NCBI RefSeq assembly: GCF_949628265.1
Contig: NC_088788.1
Location: 29,932,335 to 29,996,334 of the forward strand
DNA: 64,000 nucleotides
Reading direction: 5' to 3'
DNA from: Cloeon dipterum
Taxonomy: Eukaryota > Arthropoda > Insecta > Ephemeroptera > Baetidae
In this document: piece after piece, positions 38,390 through 51,963 of the stretch
How the letters are laid out: every line of letters starts with the position of its first letter
Numbering within the stretch: the stretch's first letter is position 1
Program-made: the position numbers and the translations under genes
Notes under the pieces: model-generated
Seen by the model: the letters and a program-made list of their open reading frames with translations, nothing else
Database searches by the model: none
What the model was told of the DNA's origin: nothing

Positions 38390-41300
38390 TTAAAGCATTC
38401 GCCTAGATGCGGCGATGGTTCTCGGGGAGCCCTTACAGGTGGAGCGACTATACGCATTGCTGCTCGAGGATCGAGAGGCGAGCTCGCTGAGCGACGTGCT
38501 CTCGCCGCTGCCAGGCGCACCAGGACCGCCTCTCCAGCCTGAGGAACTGCTCAGAGCGCCAGGCGGGATTGACTCGGTGCCCCGCCGGCAAAACGGAATC
38601 CAAACCAAAGGAGGAAGTTTTCTAAAAACAGACAAAATAACTTTTATTAATAAATATTGAAGATATCGATGATAGATTGATGCCATTGAAGATAGACGTA
38701 CTTCAAATGAAAACAACTCAAATTATTAAAAAAAATTGTAGCGTTATAGATTTGATTTTCATCGCACTGTACGATTTATTACCCAACCATCATGGATAAT
38801 TTAAATCCCAAGCAATCATTCGCTTAACTCTACTTCGCTTAATTTTAAGATAAAAATTACGATTATGCAAATAATTCACAGCTACGTTCTACAGGTTGCT
38901 TACTTCCTGCTCTCCCCTTGCAAAGCATAATATTTTTTAACTATCCGAATTATTAAGACAGATCATATCGACCAATTTCTCTTCCGTGTGCCAGCCACAT
39001 TGAAATAACAGTGCCATATATTGTTTTGAATTCAAAGATAAAATTTTAATCTTGACGCTGTGCGAGAGCGAGCCAAAAAGCCATGGTGTCATAAAATTAT
39101 GCGCATAAAGAGAAAAACTCCAACTGGGAAATACTACACCGGCGTTAATAAAAATGTGCGCATGCCGACACATCTCGACGTAATCTGAAAGTGCAAAGCC
39201 CACACGTAACTACATGCTGTCTGTCTGAGGGGGCAGCGAGCGCAATTTATACAATTTATGGTGCGATTGTTCTTAATACCGAGTAACGACAGACACACAG
39301 AGCACTACCTTGTTATAGGCCATCATACCGCACGCGCTTCAATTACAATTCAGCGCACATTACATTTGTGGAATAGCTGGCTCGAGAACCTTTTTCAGTC
39401 GGACTTGAATGGCACCGAAAGAACAATAAATCATGCGTTTGTCAGTGTGCCACCGTTGGCGAAACTACTGCGGCTTTGTGCACCGCTCCCATTAATACTT
39501 TACAAGCGAGGAACGGTTCAAAAGTGTACATTGCGAGTGCCAAACTTTCATTGCGCGCCTTGCGAGCACACATTCAGTACGCACAGCTTTTTGCAATGAG
39601 GAACATTCGAGGCGTATGCCCACTTGTTACAGAAAATGCATGTGTGTTATCAGATTTCGCAGAAAGTTTTACATGCACATTAGCTTTTATTGTATCCGAG
39701 AGGCAATTTGCGCATAATGAGAATTTGAATTGTTGGTAAAGTTTACGTGAAACGAATGGAGCCCATTAAACCTTGAGCAAGTTTACATTTGCTTAAAAGA
39801 CTAATTCTTGTACTTTACAGTGTCTGCGAACTATTTGCGATTTTTTACAGAAACGATACAGAAATTCTTTCAATGGCGAGCTTAACTTTTTGACTGGTGT
39901 GTGCTACATGTTTTTTGCTACAGCTTAAGAGCCCACATAAAATTAAAGCAGTTCTGGCTGTAAAATGAAGCCAAGAAAAAAATTATTTTCCTTCTCAGCC
40001 TAATTGGATAGTTTGTAAAAATGATGAAAATAGTGATTATTCCAATTACTTCCAGACGTTCTTCGTCAGCCAAGCAAACAGGCACGACTTTACAAGATTC
40101 ACTTTTCATTTGTTTAAAGTAACATGAGAGCGGCTAACAGGTTTAATGAATATTTCATTCACTGTCTCGTTGAGAAAACACGTGTTTCAAACTCGTTCAG
40201 GTAGATCCGCGCCAAGAAAAGGTAATATCAACTAGACCTGAACCATCCAACTTTTGTGATGCAAATTCTCATGAGCAGCAGCAGCAGGTCGGCGCTATTA
40301 TTATACCTCGACAATGGCGAGAGCCAATCTAATAAGCGGTAGGTACGCAGCGGCAATTAGACCAGCGCCGCTTACTCGCGCAGCAGCGAATAGAAAATTA
40401 AGCGTCATGCATGCGCCTGTTAATTTACGATCAATCACCAAAAATAGCAACAGCTCTCGAATTTGCGTTGCTAAATAGGCGGGTATAATCAAGAGGCGGC
40501 CTGCAAGACAAGAGCTTGGATGCTCCAAAAGGGGCAGATTTACGACTCCGGAGCGAGAAGTAATCTCGTTTGCGTAATTGAATGAACACAGTCCAAATTA
40601 ACTGGGCCGTGTGTTTGTATGTTACCTGAGCGAGCGACAGATGCTGGAGGAGAAGAGGCAGTAGATGACTGGGTTGGCCGCCGAGTTGAGCGGGGCCAGC
40701 GACTGGATGAACGTGGCCACCGCCGTGGTGGTCTGCGTCCGCGGCACCTGCAATTACGCCGATACCATCTGCATTATGGCTTAATTTATAGGCACATACG
40801 CATGCAACACAATGGCAGAGATTTGTGTTTTGTGTTTCAATCGAACAAAATTTGTTGAGTTTTTTGTCGAAGAAAATTTGAGTTATTTTCAAACTGTCTG
40901 GCCTCAGATAAGATCTAAAGCCATTGTCTGCGCTTACGGCTGGCTGCTATACAATCGTGATTTGAATATTGTGTTTGAAAGGTTTCACGTGGTTCTTCAC
41001 ATTAATGGGACACAAGTTGTGGGGAAACTGGATTTCAACGTTTAAGGCGTGTGATTTGTTTATTGCCTGTAAAAAAGGATTTTGCTTGTAGAAATCAGGC
41101 TGCCCTGCTGTGCCTTGACACGTCGAAATTAGAAAAATGAGCTTCTACTTTGATTGAATCTTAACTTTCATTTCACTGCATAATACGTTTGTACACGACG
41201 CAACTGCTGATATTCCTTTTTAGGAGACAAAACGCATCAGGACAGCGTCAGGCTCAATTAAAATCAAGGCTGTGTAGCTGAGAGAGCTTTAATAGAGATA

Positions 41301-44300
41301 GTTAAATAAACCAATTAGAGGTAAAAATATTTTATTGCTGTAAACTCAATGAAATTTCCTAGTTACCAATTTGTCCTTTTCTTGCGAAGTACAAAGTATA
41401 TTAATATAACTTAAGAGCAAGCATATTTTTAAACATTTAATGAGAACTAGAAAAAACATCCCTATCCTTCAGCACTTTTAAGCTTTTATAGCATTTGTTA
41501 CAATAAAGAAGGAATAATTCGTATGGCTTTGCTAAAAAAAGTATCAATAAAAACACTTGAGCGTTGACAGAATGAAATATATCCCCATTTCCTGCTCTCA
41601 TTCGACACGAATGTCAAAGGGAGGAGAAATCGAGGGATTTAACTAATTAAAAAAAACTCTGCCAGTCAGGTCAAGATGTTGGCAATTTTTCTCGCTCGAT
41701 TAATAAGCCGTTAATTAATTAAGAAGAGGCGCCGCTTAGCGCTTATCCATAATGATAAAAAATCGGCAATTAATCACCCGAGTAGAAACTAGTTATATGC
41801 ACGTCCAACACGCCGGCTGTAAATTTCCAACGAGTCAGCGGCACAAAACGCTGGAACGGCTTAACGAAGCAAACGAGACGAGAGCGAGCACACGCCGCGA
41901 GAATCCTCAATTAAAAATTGATTATCCATTCAACGCAATTTGCAGCCGCTCGTGTAAAAACGCGCAATCATTTATGCAAATGCGGGTGTCATAAATGCTA
42001 GCCACGAGATATCTATTGTGTCCTATCGGTGAGGTAATAACAAAGCATTGCACTTGTGCACGCGTCAGCTCTAATTTTAGTCGGCCGGTGCCAGTGCAGT
42101 GTGTGTATTAAAAAGCTCTCGATCGTTGCTATAGCTTGCGCTTTCAAACTAATAGGTCAGCCGATAGAAACGAGAATTTTTCAAGGAATATGTTGGCCTC
42201 TTACCTGCCCGTACACCTGAAGCAAATCAAACACGATGTATGGGCTCCAGCACATGATGAAAACTGCAAAAATCGGACGGCGTGTAAGAATGCATTGAAA
42301 TTATTACAAATTAAAGCAGTCCGCCAGCACGTGTGCGCTGTAATTAATTCTTCGGCCTAGTAATTTACACAGATTCAGTTAATAGTACAAATTGCATTCT
42401 GATACAAATAGTTTTCAATTATATGAGGCTAATTGCATTTTTCAATGGCCAGCAGGATGGCAGCCATTATTAACGGATGTGTGTAAAAATATTTTTCAAT
42501 TTTAATTATGATTTAGTTTCATTTCAAAAAGATATACAGAAAAAAGGAGGATTTTAATTGTGCTTAAAAATGTGTCAGAATGCAAAATGGGGGCGATGAG
42601 ATGATAGATAATGAAACATTTTTTATTTGGTCACATCATGCAGTGCTTTTAAAATGTTGACATCTTTGTGACATAACCTGCGCTTCTCTTCTCCTAAAAT
42701 AAGCTAATTTTATAATGACTTAAAAGTATAATATGAATGAAAAATGATAAACTCAGCCATCATGATATCTGCGGCATAAAAATGTCCACATTATTTTATG
42801 ATATCACGTTATGAAGATCAAAATTGTTAAATCACGGCAGTTCGCAAAATTAGCCACATATAATAGCCCACTTACTGCGACAGTTTTCATTTATCCCAAG
42901 AGACGGAGCGATAGAAATAGTCGGTTGCATAATAATAAATGCCTCCAAATGAAAAGTAAACAAAAATAATACAAAGTAGTTTAGGGCCGCCACTTGTGAG
43001 CGAGATTATAAATATACATCTCACGCGTGGCCACGCTGCACTTGGAAGTCGGAGGAAGTGCCCAAGTGTCAAAATATTTATAGCTGCACGCACGCGAAAC
43101 GTAAAATTAATCGAGATAATTAATAACCGCTCTGAGAGCAGATTCACTTTCATGAGTCCCACGGGTGGCTCGGAATCCAAAATAGATGCACACGGCTTGC
43201 CTGCTCGTTCGCGCGCGAGTGAGAGATGAAATGAAATGGGAATGCATTCGACAAATTGAAAACCATAAATTTCGAACCGGTCGACAGCAGGCGAATCGGT
43301 AGGCCATTCAGAAACAGCACTCGTCGCGTTCGTTTCTGACGCTCGTCTACCCTTTGAAAGGCTCAGTATATATATTCAAATTAGGCTCCAATAAGTGATA
43401 CGCGTGAAATAATTAAGTTCCAGCAGAGCTGATCGGCGCGGAAATTTTCTAATTCTTAAAAAGATGTGTGGGTTTCAATATATTGTGTATATAGCTGGAA
43501 GCATTTACGGAAGCAAGAATCGTTTTGATTATCGGATGATTAGGAAATAGACGGCTCAAGTTTCAAACAAGCTATTGTGATATTGGTGCTTGAAAAACAT
43601 AATGTTTTTAGTTTCACCGTAAAATGTATTTTTTTTATAGAAAATAATACCACCTTACGTCGCATGAATATCTGCTCAAAGTTCAAATTTTGTCTTAAAA
43701 ATTCAGCTGTTTTTCAATTCCAAATATCAAAAAAATAACTTAAAATCGTGTTATCTATTTAATAGACTAAAACGACGATTTTCGACGAGTTTCCCATCTC
43801 GTTTCCTCTAGATGTTGAACTCAGTTTTGCTCACATAATGAAAGATCGCTCGAGGCCTTTGAACTGAAATTGAATTTGACTCAAAACACGTTCACCTAGT
43901 GCAGCATGGAAACCTGATAGACGCCTATCACGAATTCCCATAAAGTTGATATTTTCATTGCTCACAGAACTTCTGTCGGTTAAAAAAAACACCTTGCGTG
44001 TTTACGGCACACCGCGGCTTATTGCGCAAGTTTTGGCACTCAGCGCACACAACAATGAAAAATATAACTAATTTAAAATGCGCTATATGTATGTGTGAGA
44101 ATGCCAATTCTAGAGCAGTGAACAGCGCGTTGAAATGATTCTGACAATGTCTTTCTCGACTGTTGAGATGTGCTAAGTGCTTCTTCGCCCTGAAAGATTT
44201 TTCTTCTTTATTTTTATTTTCGGCCCCCAGAGAACACGCGGTCTGCTCTTTTTCCTGCCTCTATTAAAGCTGACTGTCTTTGGAATCACTCACCAAACAC

Positions 44301-47300
44301 AATGACGAGTGTCATTTTGACTGTTTTTATTTTGGCTCGCGGGATGAGGCCTCGCGAGCTAGCGCGCCTGCAGTCTGCTTCCTCTTCGGCGTGCCCGTCT
44401 GCAACAGAATATAGAAAGACACGCACAATTACGGCCAAATGGACGCATAAAATTGCTAGTGTGAAGGTATAGGCTCTTCTCTATTATGTGTAATTTTCCG
44501 CATTCTGCCCGGTCATTAGGATTTTGGCTCCGTTTTCTCTTTCTCTTGATTGCCACGATGAAAGTAAATTTTTTTTTGGCTTTTTGCCTGGTGCATGAGA
44601 CGTTAAAATTGACCTTTTTTAACACTTTCCGTCTAAAATATTTGAATTAATACTGTGTGTTTCATTAAAATTATTTCCACAAAACTAATACAGTACATTG
44701 AGATGTATTGTAACCTCAAAGTTAGAGTAGCTGTTATGTTGAGTGAGAAGAAATCCCCCACGCACAACAGCCTTTGTCAGGTTTTGGGTATCTTTGAACC
44801 TGTGTGTATTTAAGAGTCAAAAAGCTAAATTTGCCTAATTTCAGTCTCTAATTTGCAAAAGAGAGCTAAAAAGATCGTCTTAGTGTGTCAGCCTTTGATA
44901 AAAGTCTCTACTATTAGCTAATAAAGTTTGAAATATTTCCTACTAGGTCATTTCACACTAAACATCAATTCGTGGAACTGATCTCTCAACTTTTGTTTGA
45001 CATTTCACAAATCCAGCCGCACAATAAAACCATCGCGGGTTCCACAAATAGGTCTATCTCGGGAAATTTGGAAACAATTGCTCTAATGACGGGATTTTTA
45101 TTAATTGTTTTGGCAGTCTCATCGCTTACATCAGTTTTTTCTAAAGAACGGACTAACTCGCAAGGTAGCTTTCTGCGCCAGGATGAAATAGAGAATCACT
45201 CCACAAAGTGACAGGTGCCAGCGGCGGTTCAGATTACGCGTACGAAATTGTGCGCTGTGATAAATTATACCGATCGCTGCTTCGAGCCACCTGTTGCCAA
45301 CTCAAATTGCAAATTTGCGAATCATATACATAAGAAAATTAGCCAGGCGTAGATATAAAGACGTTAATACACACGAGGGCATCCATCTGGCTGGTGGATG
45401 GAATTTTATCACAATGAAGAAGAATGGACAAGTTTGTTTTGCTTCGAGACAATTTGTAGCTTTGGTCACACGCTGAAACGTGAGTATTTAATTTCAATAA
45501 ATATTTTAAGAGGGATTTCTAGATGAGTATTTTTTGAGCAGCATCGCGCAAGGAAGTTATTAATTAATTTAAATCTGGCAAGTTTGCAGCAAATCCGGAT
45601 CAATGATCAAACCCAAATGCATATATACTGTTTCCTTTTAACATTGTAACGGGTTGATTTTTTATAGAATGTGAGATGGAGGCATAAATTTTGCCAGGCC
45701 ACTGATTTTCCCTTTTAATCACCGCGTCACCCTCCTGCTGTTAATCAACCACCGAAAACCTATTGTCTTCACTTGGCAACAAATTCCTCTGTAAATCCCC
45801 AGCATTTTATTTTTCTTCTATCTGCCTCTTTCACTACCCTGATTGGCGCCGAGTAAACTGCTGAAAGTGGGCGGCTCAATTAGCGCAACTAGTCGAGTGT
45901 ACTGCAGATAATAACGGTAAAAAATGAATCAGATTTGCATGAAATAGTTGTTTACTTTGAATATTCGGCCGTGCGTGGGGTTTGGGGAAACTGGTTTGTG
46001 GCTGGCTGATCAGCATCTCAACAGCGAGTCCAAGGTGATTTTTGATTGACGCAATAATTGCTTTTTGGCCTGTGTTTCGTGACTAAATGCAATCCGTACA
46101 AGTGGCAAAACAATCGTCACGTAATTACAATTATTAAAAGCCGCAATTTTCCATGGCTTTTTTACACAACACACACTATGTCTCTCCAAGAGTGCTTTTG
46201 ATTGGCGTGACGCGGCACATACATTTTTTCCTTTCTGCTTTTTCACATCTGACGCTTTTGCTACATGATGGGAGGCGCGCACAGTTTATCTCTCTTGCAC
46301 ATTATAAATGAGACGCTTGTATATTGCAATGTTCTAATGTCAAGTCAAGGGAGCAGATGTTCCGAGAGGGTTTACTTCAACCTCAACGATTTTTAGCCTT
46401 AGATATATACTTGGAAATTTGTAGCGCATTCAACCAATGATTTTTCGCTCTTCCCAAATCTTTTCTATCCTTTGAAGAAGACGAAGCTGTGATATTTACT
46501 CATTTCTATGCTCCATCATTGGGAATGCAAAATATGAAATGAAAAAAGAAATGAATGAATTGTGTATACTATAACTTTTAACAAATGTTATAATATTTAA
46601 GTCCCTTGAAAGTAAATTATAAAATTTAATGAACTGTGAGATTGAAAGAAGAGTCTTCATGTGTTGTTCTCATTTTGAGACCTGCGCGTAAAATTTACGA
46701 GTATACAGATAGGTATAACTTTATATTTCATATCTCCATCGTTCTTTTTGTGTTGACTATTTTGAATATCAAAGTAAGTATTTTTGCAGAAGGCTCTCGG
46801 AAGGCGTTTGCTAAATTTATAGTGGTTGAACTCGGGCCAAAGGAATGTCTTCGCAAAATCTATCTCACACGCGAGCTAGAGCATTGATATACATAATGCA
46901 TGAACGTGCGGTTCCAAATTCGAGCCACTTTCTCGCACGCCGAGCGCAAAAAAGACACAGGACGCGAATAAATCATTTCAACGGTGGTCAGCAGCCCGGG
47001 AATCAAACTAAAGTATATTTATCTACATACTGGTCCTGGTGGGCGTCTTGACTCTGGAAACCTTTGTAGACCTGGCAGGCTGGGCGCCGAGGATTTTTCC
47101 CTGTGCCCAGATTGTGGCCACGATCACCGCGTAGCAGAAGGTGATGATGCACGCGGGGATGAAGAAAAGCGCCACCGCCACCAGAGTGATGTACAGCTGC
47201 CAGTGCCACTGCTCCGGAAGCTCGATCCAGCACTGCAACTGGCCTGGAAAGAGGAGGAAAACACGCGGTTTTATTGATCCGTGACCAACAGATAGGAAGT

Positions 47301-50300
47301 GGACAGGTCGCAAATTATTTGAAATGCCATAGATTAAAAGCCAATCCGGCAGTTATCAAAATTCATGATAATTAATTTAATCATTGAAACAGGAATTGCA
47401 AACTTGGCTACCTTTCACTGCCCACGAATTGTTTGTGTAAAATAATGAAAAAATCCAATTACCCTCACCAAGGCATCAATTTGCCGAATTGGATTAACAA
47501 CTCAATCAAAAAATACAATCGGACATAATTTGGAAACGCTAATTCGGTGCGTGACGACCCTACAGTCGGTTGTCGTGCGCGTACGTGACTCTGGCACGAA
47601 CCGACCACTTCTTGTCAACTCTTCTCCGTTGCAGGCTAGACTGCTTAAATTGACTGGACAGCTGCTTGCGACGCGACAAGCCCAATTAGCGAAAACATTA
47701 GTCTTCCGTCGATTTTAAGATGCTTAGAAACACGTCCCGTGGTTTAATTCAACGGGGATCTGAGTGCGGATTATGTTTGCAAAATGCCAGTGACACGTTT
47801 CCTAACTTTGGAGGACAATGTTACGGTTCCTGAAGGTTATCCACGTGCGGTAGTGTTTCCACGTGTTTTTCTTTTGATATTTTTATTCAACGTCAATATT
47901 ATTTTTTCAATAAGATTGGCAATATATCATAATTTTTTTCATTTTATGGTCTGCTAAAGAAGCTGCAAATTTCTCAGAATAAGTAATTAAATAAAATAAT
48001 TTAACGTTTTCTCAATTAAAATAAGACAATCTCAGCCTCATTTAAATTTAATATTTATTCACATTTGATTTTCACTAACTTTAAAATTCTCTGTCCTTGA
48101 AAGTGGAACAAAAAGACTTTGTAATTGCGCAATAAATTAAACTGCTGCTGTTGACTTCAGCCGGAAAAGATATAATGAACAAAAAGACTTCACGGTACAT
48201 AAAAAGCTAATTATAGCAGCGTTGAAACTATAAAGAAAATTAACTGCTCACATGTAATAAGCAGCGTGAAATTGCAAGGGCACAAAAAATTGGAAATTGG
48301 AGAGCGTAATTTGAGATAAGGAATCGTGCGATGGAGGATCGTGATCGGGTCCTCCAGGAGAACAGCGAGCGCTCCATCTCTTTCTTACCTTGCACAAGTC
48401 GCTCTTCGAAGAGAAACATGATTGGAGCCGAGAAGAGGGCACTCAGCATCCATGCAGTGGCGATGAGGATGCGAGCCCGCCGCCCTGCAGTCAACCAAAC
48501 AAACGCAATTCATTCATTCATTCGCCGCTGCAGAGAGGCGCATTGCTTTTTATTTTATTGCTCGTGACACGCGCGTTTAGCAGCGTTGCTCTTCGAACAG
48601 CCAATTAAAATTTTAACTCGTTCCTCGAGCAAAGAGTGCCGAGGAGCAGAGCTGGGCAATAAGCGTGAAAAGCCGTCACAGAGCCAAAATGGCTGTGACA
48701 ACGAGTGCTAGAACCGAAAATAACCAGTAGTTAGACTGAAATGAAATTGAACTTTGAGGAGGAATTGCTGAATGAATGCAGTTCCATTCACATTTTGCCT
48801 CAATGGATTAATTCCAACCCAACGGAACATAGAGCTTAATTTTGCGAGAGTAAAACCACGTTTTTTAGAATTGTTTGTTGTCAACAATGTCATCCAGAAT
48901 AGCAGGTAAAATTGGCCCGGAGGATTAAAATAATTAGCTATCATCAGAAATTAGCTCTACAGTCTGTACTTAAGAGCCAAACAATTTTGGAAAACTCTAG
49001 GTTGGCAAAAATATATCGTAGACTATTTATATTTAAAAAAAAAATAGCTGCGCTGCGTTACGAAATTTTTAACTGTCATTTAATATGAAAAGTATCCATG
49101 CCATCAAAAAAGTCATAAAATGAAATAGCAATGCGTTTGAAAAAGTCAAGTTGAGCGAGCAAATTAGTTTCGCGTTGCAGTTTCCGACGACGGCCCAATG
49201 TGTCACAGAGCTGTTTACAAGAACGCCCACGGCATGACTGTGCGGTTGAAACTGCTGCCTTTAATTAAAATGCGCAAAAGTGCATGCGACAAGACACATA
49301 TGCACTGCCGATAAACTAGCCAGCATGCAGAATGTAAAAATACTCACAACTGCCGGAGAAGTTCATTGGGTGCCTGATTGCATCGTAGCGGTCAATGCTC
49401 AAAGCGACGAGTACGTAGGTGGACGCGTACGTTACTAAAACCTTTAAAAGTGGGACATACAGCTTAATATTTTACGCAAGACGAGAGTCAGAAAATGGTT
49501 GTTCCTAGGAGTACAAATTAAAAACAAAAAATATTGTCATATTGTATTAATCAAATGTCAGAACTAAAAGGTATAAGATTAACTCAACAAAATTTCATCA
49601 GGTTTAATCGAATGATACAGGGCACGATCTGAAATCTGAACATGATGTTTTTTGTCATCAGCTATAGTGATCGATTGAGAAAATATTTAAAGCAAGAAAT
49701 GTGCGGAAGATATAAATATTTAAATTCAAAACTTGCCATTTTCCGCATATTTTAGAGTTCACTTGATCATATTTTTCTGGCTGATTTCGATTCATCTCGT
49801 GGAGATTTTTTTCTAGTAGTGTAAGAGCCTCATTATGGGGAATGTTGTATTAAAGAAATAAACTGAAGTAAAGCCGTGCTTGCCGTATGAAAAGCTCACA
49901 AATTTTGACTACAATTTTCTCGAAATATTTCAATGCTATACAACCAGACTTTATTTGAGAGGATGGTTCCACTGTAAAACTTGAATTCTAAAACAAAGGA
50001 AAAGGAAATTGAATAAAATATAGCTTCTTCAAAATTCGTGAACTAAAACAACCATCCAGCATAGATAGCGTGTCAAATCTCCTTTCCCGACATCAGTTTT
50101 AGTCAACCCCTCAACTATGCGATAAAACGATATAAATTATTTTAGATTATCTATGAACAATAAAACTCGATACCTTCGGACTAAATTCTATTCAAAGAAA
50201 CCCAAGTTGTGTGGGAATGAAACGTTTCAGTCGAAGAAATCAACTTCCCACAGATATGGTGTCAATCGCAAAATAAACAAGGCATAAAATATCTCTCCAG

Positions 50301-51963
50301 TCCACGTGTTGGAGCAAAAACAACAGCAACTCTTACCGAGAAGTCAAACTTTTTATATTCTCACCTGCATGAATCTGATAAACTTGCAAGCCACATTCCC
50401 AGCGTACCAAGAGACGGTCTGTTTGCTGATGATGTCCGTCAGAACATTTATTAGGCCGACGCTCAGGTCTGCAAAAACAGCGAAAACACAATCATCAAGA
50501 GATGCTGGGTGGAGCGTTGAATGTAAAAAACGGGGCCTGAGGCAAGGTCCCTCCGCTCCGTTATTAGATCGACATAATCACGTGCGGCTGGAAGTCGCCG
50601 TCGCATTAATTCGCCACTGCTAAACCAGGCGAATTTAATTTTTGCACAGAGAATAGGAACGGGAGTTCGCTAAAGTAGATTCAAATAACCGTTCAAAGTC
50701 TAAACCAACATTAATAATTTTTTTAAATTTTAAACCAACAATTTAAGTCATATTTTACATGATGAATTTTATGGAAAAATATATTTTCCAGTTAAAATTA
50801 AAAAAGCCGCTCGCTGTACGGTTGTACACCGAGGAAGCTACTTTTAATTGCAACTGGAAATAATGACAACCTCAAATGCGTCTGTCTACATTGTCCTCTA
50901 CCAACCAAGGAAACATGTTTAAAATTATTCTTAAATGGTGAACGCAATTTGCTTCATTCAATTCTAGTCCTTTGCTGTTCAACATGCAGTTATGTTTATA
51001 AGGATTTTATTCACCCACGTCAGTCTCCAGGTCATTAGGCAGTGAAATTAAATGGCATCAATCCTCTTTGAAAAGAGTGACAGTAAAAAGTACACAAAGG
51101 TGTTTTCAAATGCGTTGTCTCACCGGGACAATTGACGGAATGAATTGAAAATAGAAAAATGAATGGGTCTCCTCTTTTAGAGTGAATAATACACTGCGTC
51201 TCTAGAAGAGTGGATTTTCTTGGAGTCGTTCCAGGAGCAACTTTTCGAGATTGATTCTGCGGCTAGCAAAAGAAACTCGTCCTCCAATTAAATTATGCAG
51301 CGTCGACTTGAGATGTCTTCGGCGCTTTTTCCTCTCTCACTTTTGTGAAGAATAAAATATGAGGCGGCTAATACGAACTTTCAAAGGCAAGCGGAGTCGA
51401 GATGGAAATCTATCGCGACAGGGAAAAGCTTTTGTGCCATGCAGATCGATGTTATTATGTATATTTCCTGGAAATTGCTGGGACTACTCTAATATATATC
51501 GCGCATCTTTGTAAACTCTTGCACAACGTGTCTATTTCATGTCTCATCCATTACCCATTACTCTCAAACCTATTTGATTTTGCAGACATTCAAAGGATGG
51601 GGATATAATTCTTCTTGTAGAACCTTACATACCCTCGTTGTCAAAAATAACTCCTTTGACAGCAATGCATGATTAGTCTAGATATTAAAACATGAGCTTC
51701 CTATATCACTATTTTAATTTGAGTTTCAATCCCGCATGACTTGACTTATTCGTATGTGAGATAGAACGAAATAAATTCGCACCAGTGTGCAAGTGACGCG
51801 CAGTTTTCATTCCAAGACATGTACCTGCTATGGCAAGATGCATGATGAAAAAGTTCATGCGCGACTTTGCTCTCGTCCTGTCCAGTAGAAGTGCTGCCAA
51901 AACCGCTGAGTTGCCGACCAGAATGAGGATGAATAGCAGCCACATGACGATAAATTGCTCCGT
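38390..51963 (-). CDS. CCAP-R: Crustacean cardioactive peptide receptor-like GPCR (5' end not found)
   Basis: Class A neuropeptide receptor. CCAP receptors act in ecdysis behaviour and heart control. Exons in transcript order: 51963-51825 (TM1, TM2 start), 50468-50365 (TM2-TM3), 49441-49348 ([17 protein letters not shown]), 48484-48389 (TM4), 47243-47031 (second extracellular loop QCWIELP, TM5), 44398-44294 (third intracellular loop), 42263-42205 (TM6, [17 protein letters not shown]), 40747-40626 (TM7, [18 protein letters not shown]) and 38621-38390. All junctions keep phase, giving 387 residues from TM1 on. The disulphide cysteines (VACKF; LQCWI), DRY and NPVIY are intact. The C-terminal tail is Ser/Gly-rich with likely phosphorylation sites. 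The match to CCAP receptors is specific ([27 protein letters not shown]). The TM1 exon begins TEQF in phase 0, so an upstream exon must carry the start and extracellular N terminus. Confidence 0.87.
38622..40625 (-). other. Last intron of the CCAP receptor gene
   Basis: A 2.0 kb intron. Its acceptor TTTTTAG fits in phase with the donor after CRSLR. A plus-strand open frame near 39258-39599 has no recognisable features. Confidence 0.6.

Noticed and set aside
39258-39739. Plus-strand frames within the receptor's last intron
   Set aside because: No recognisable domains or splice structure. The length is expected by chance.
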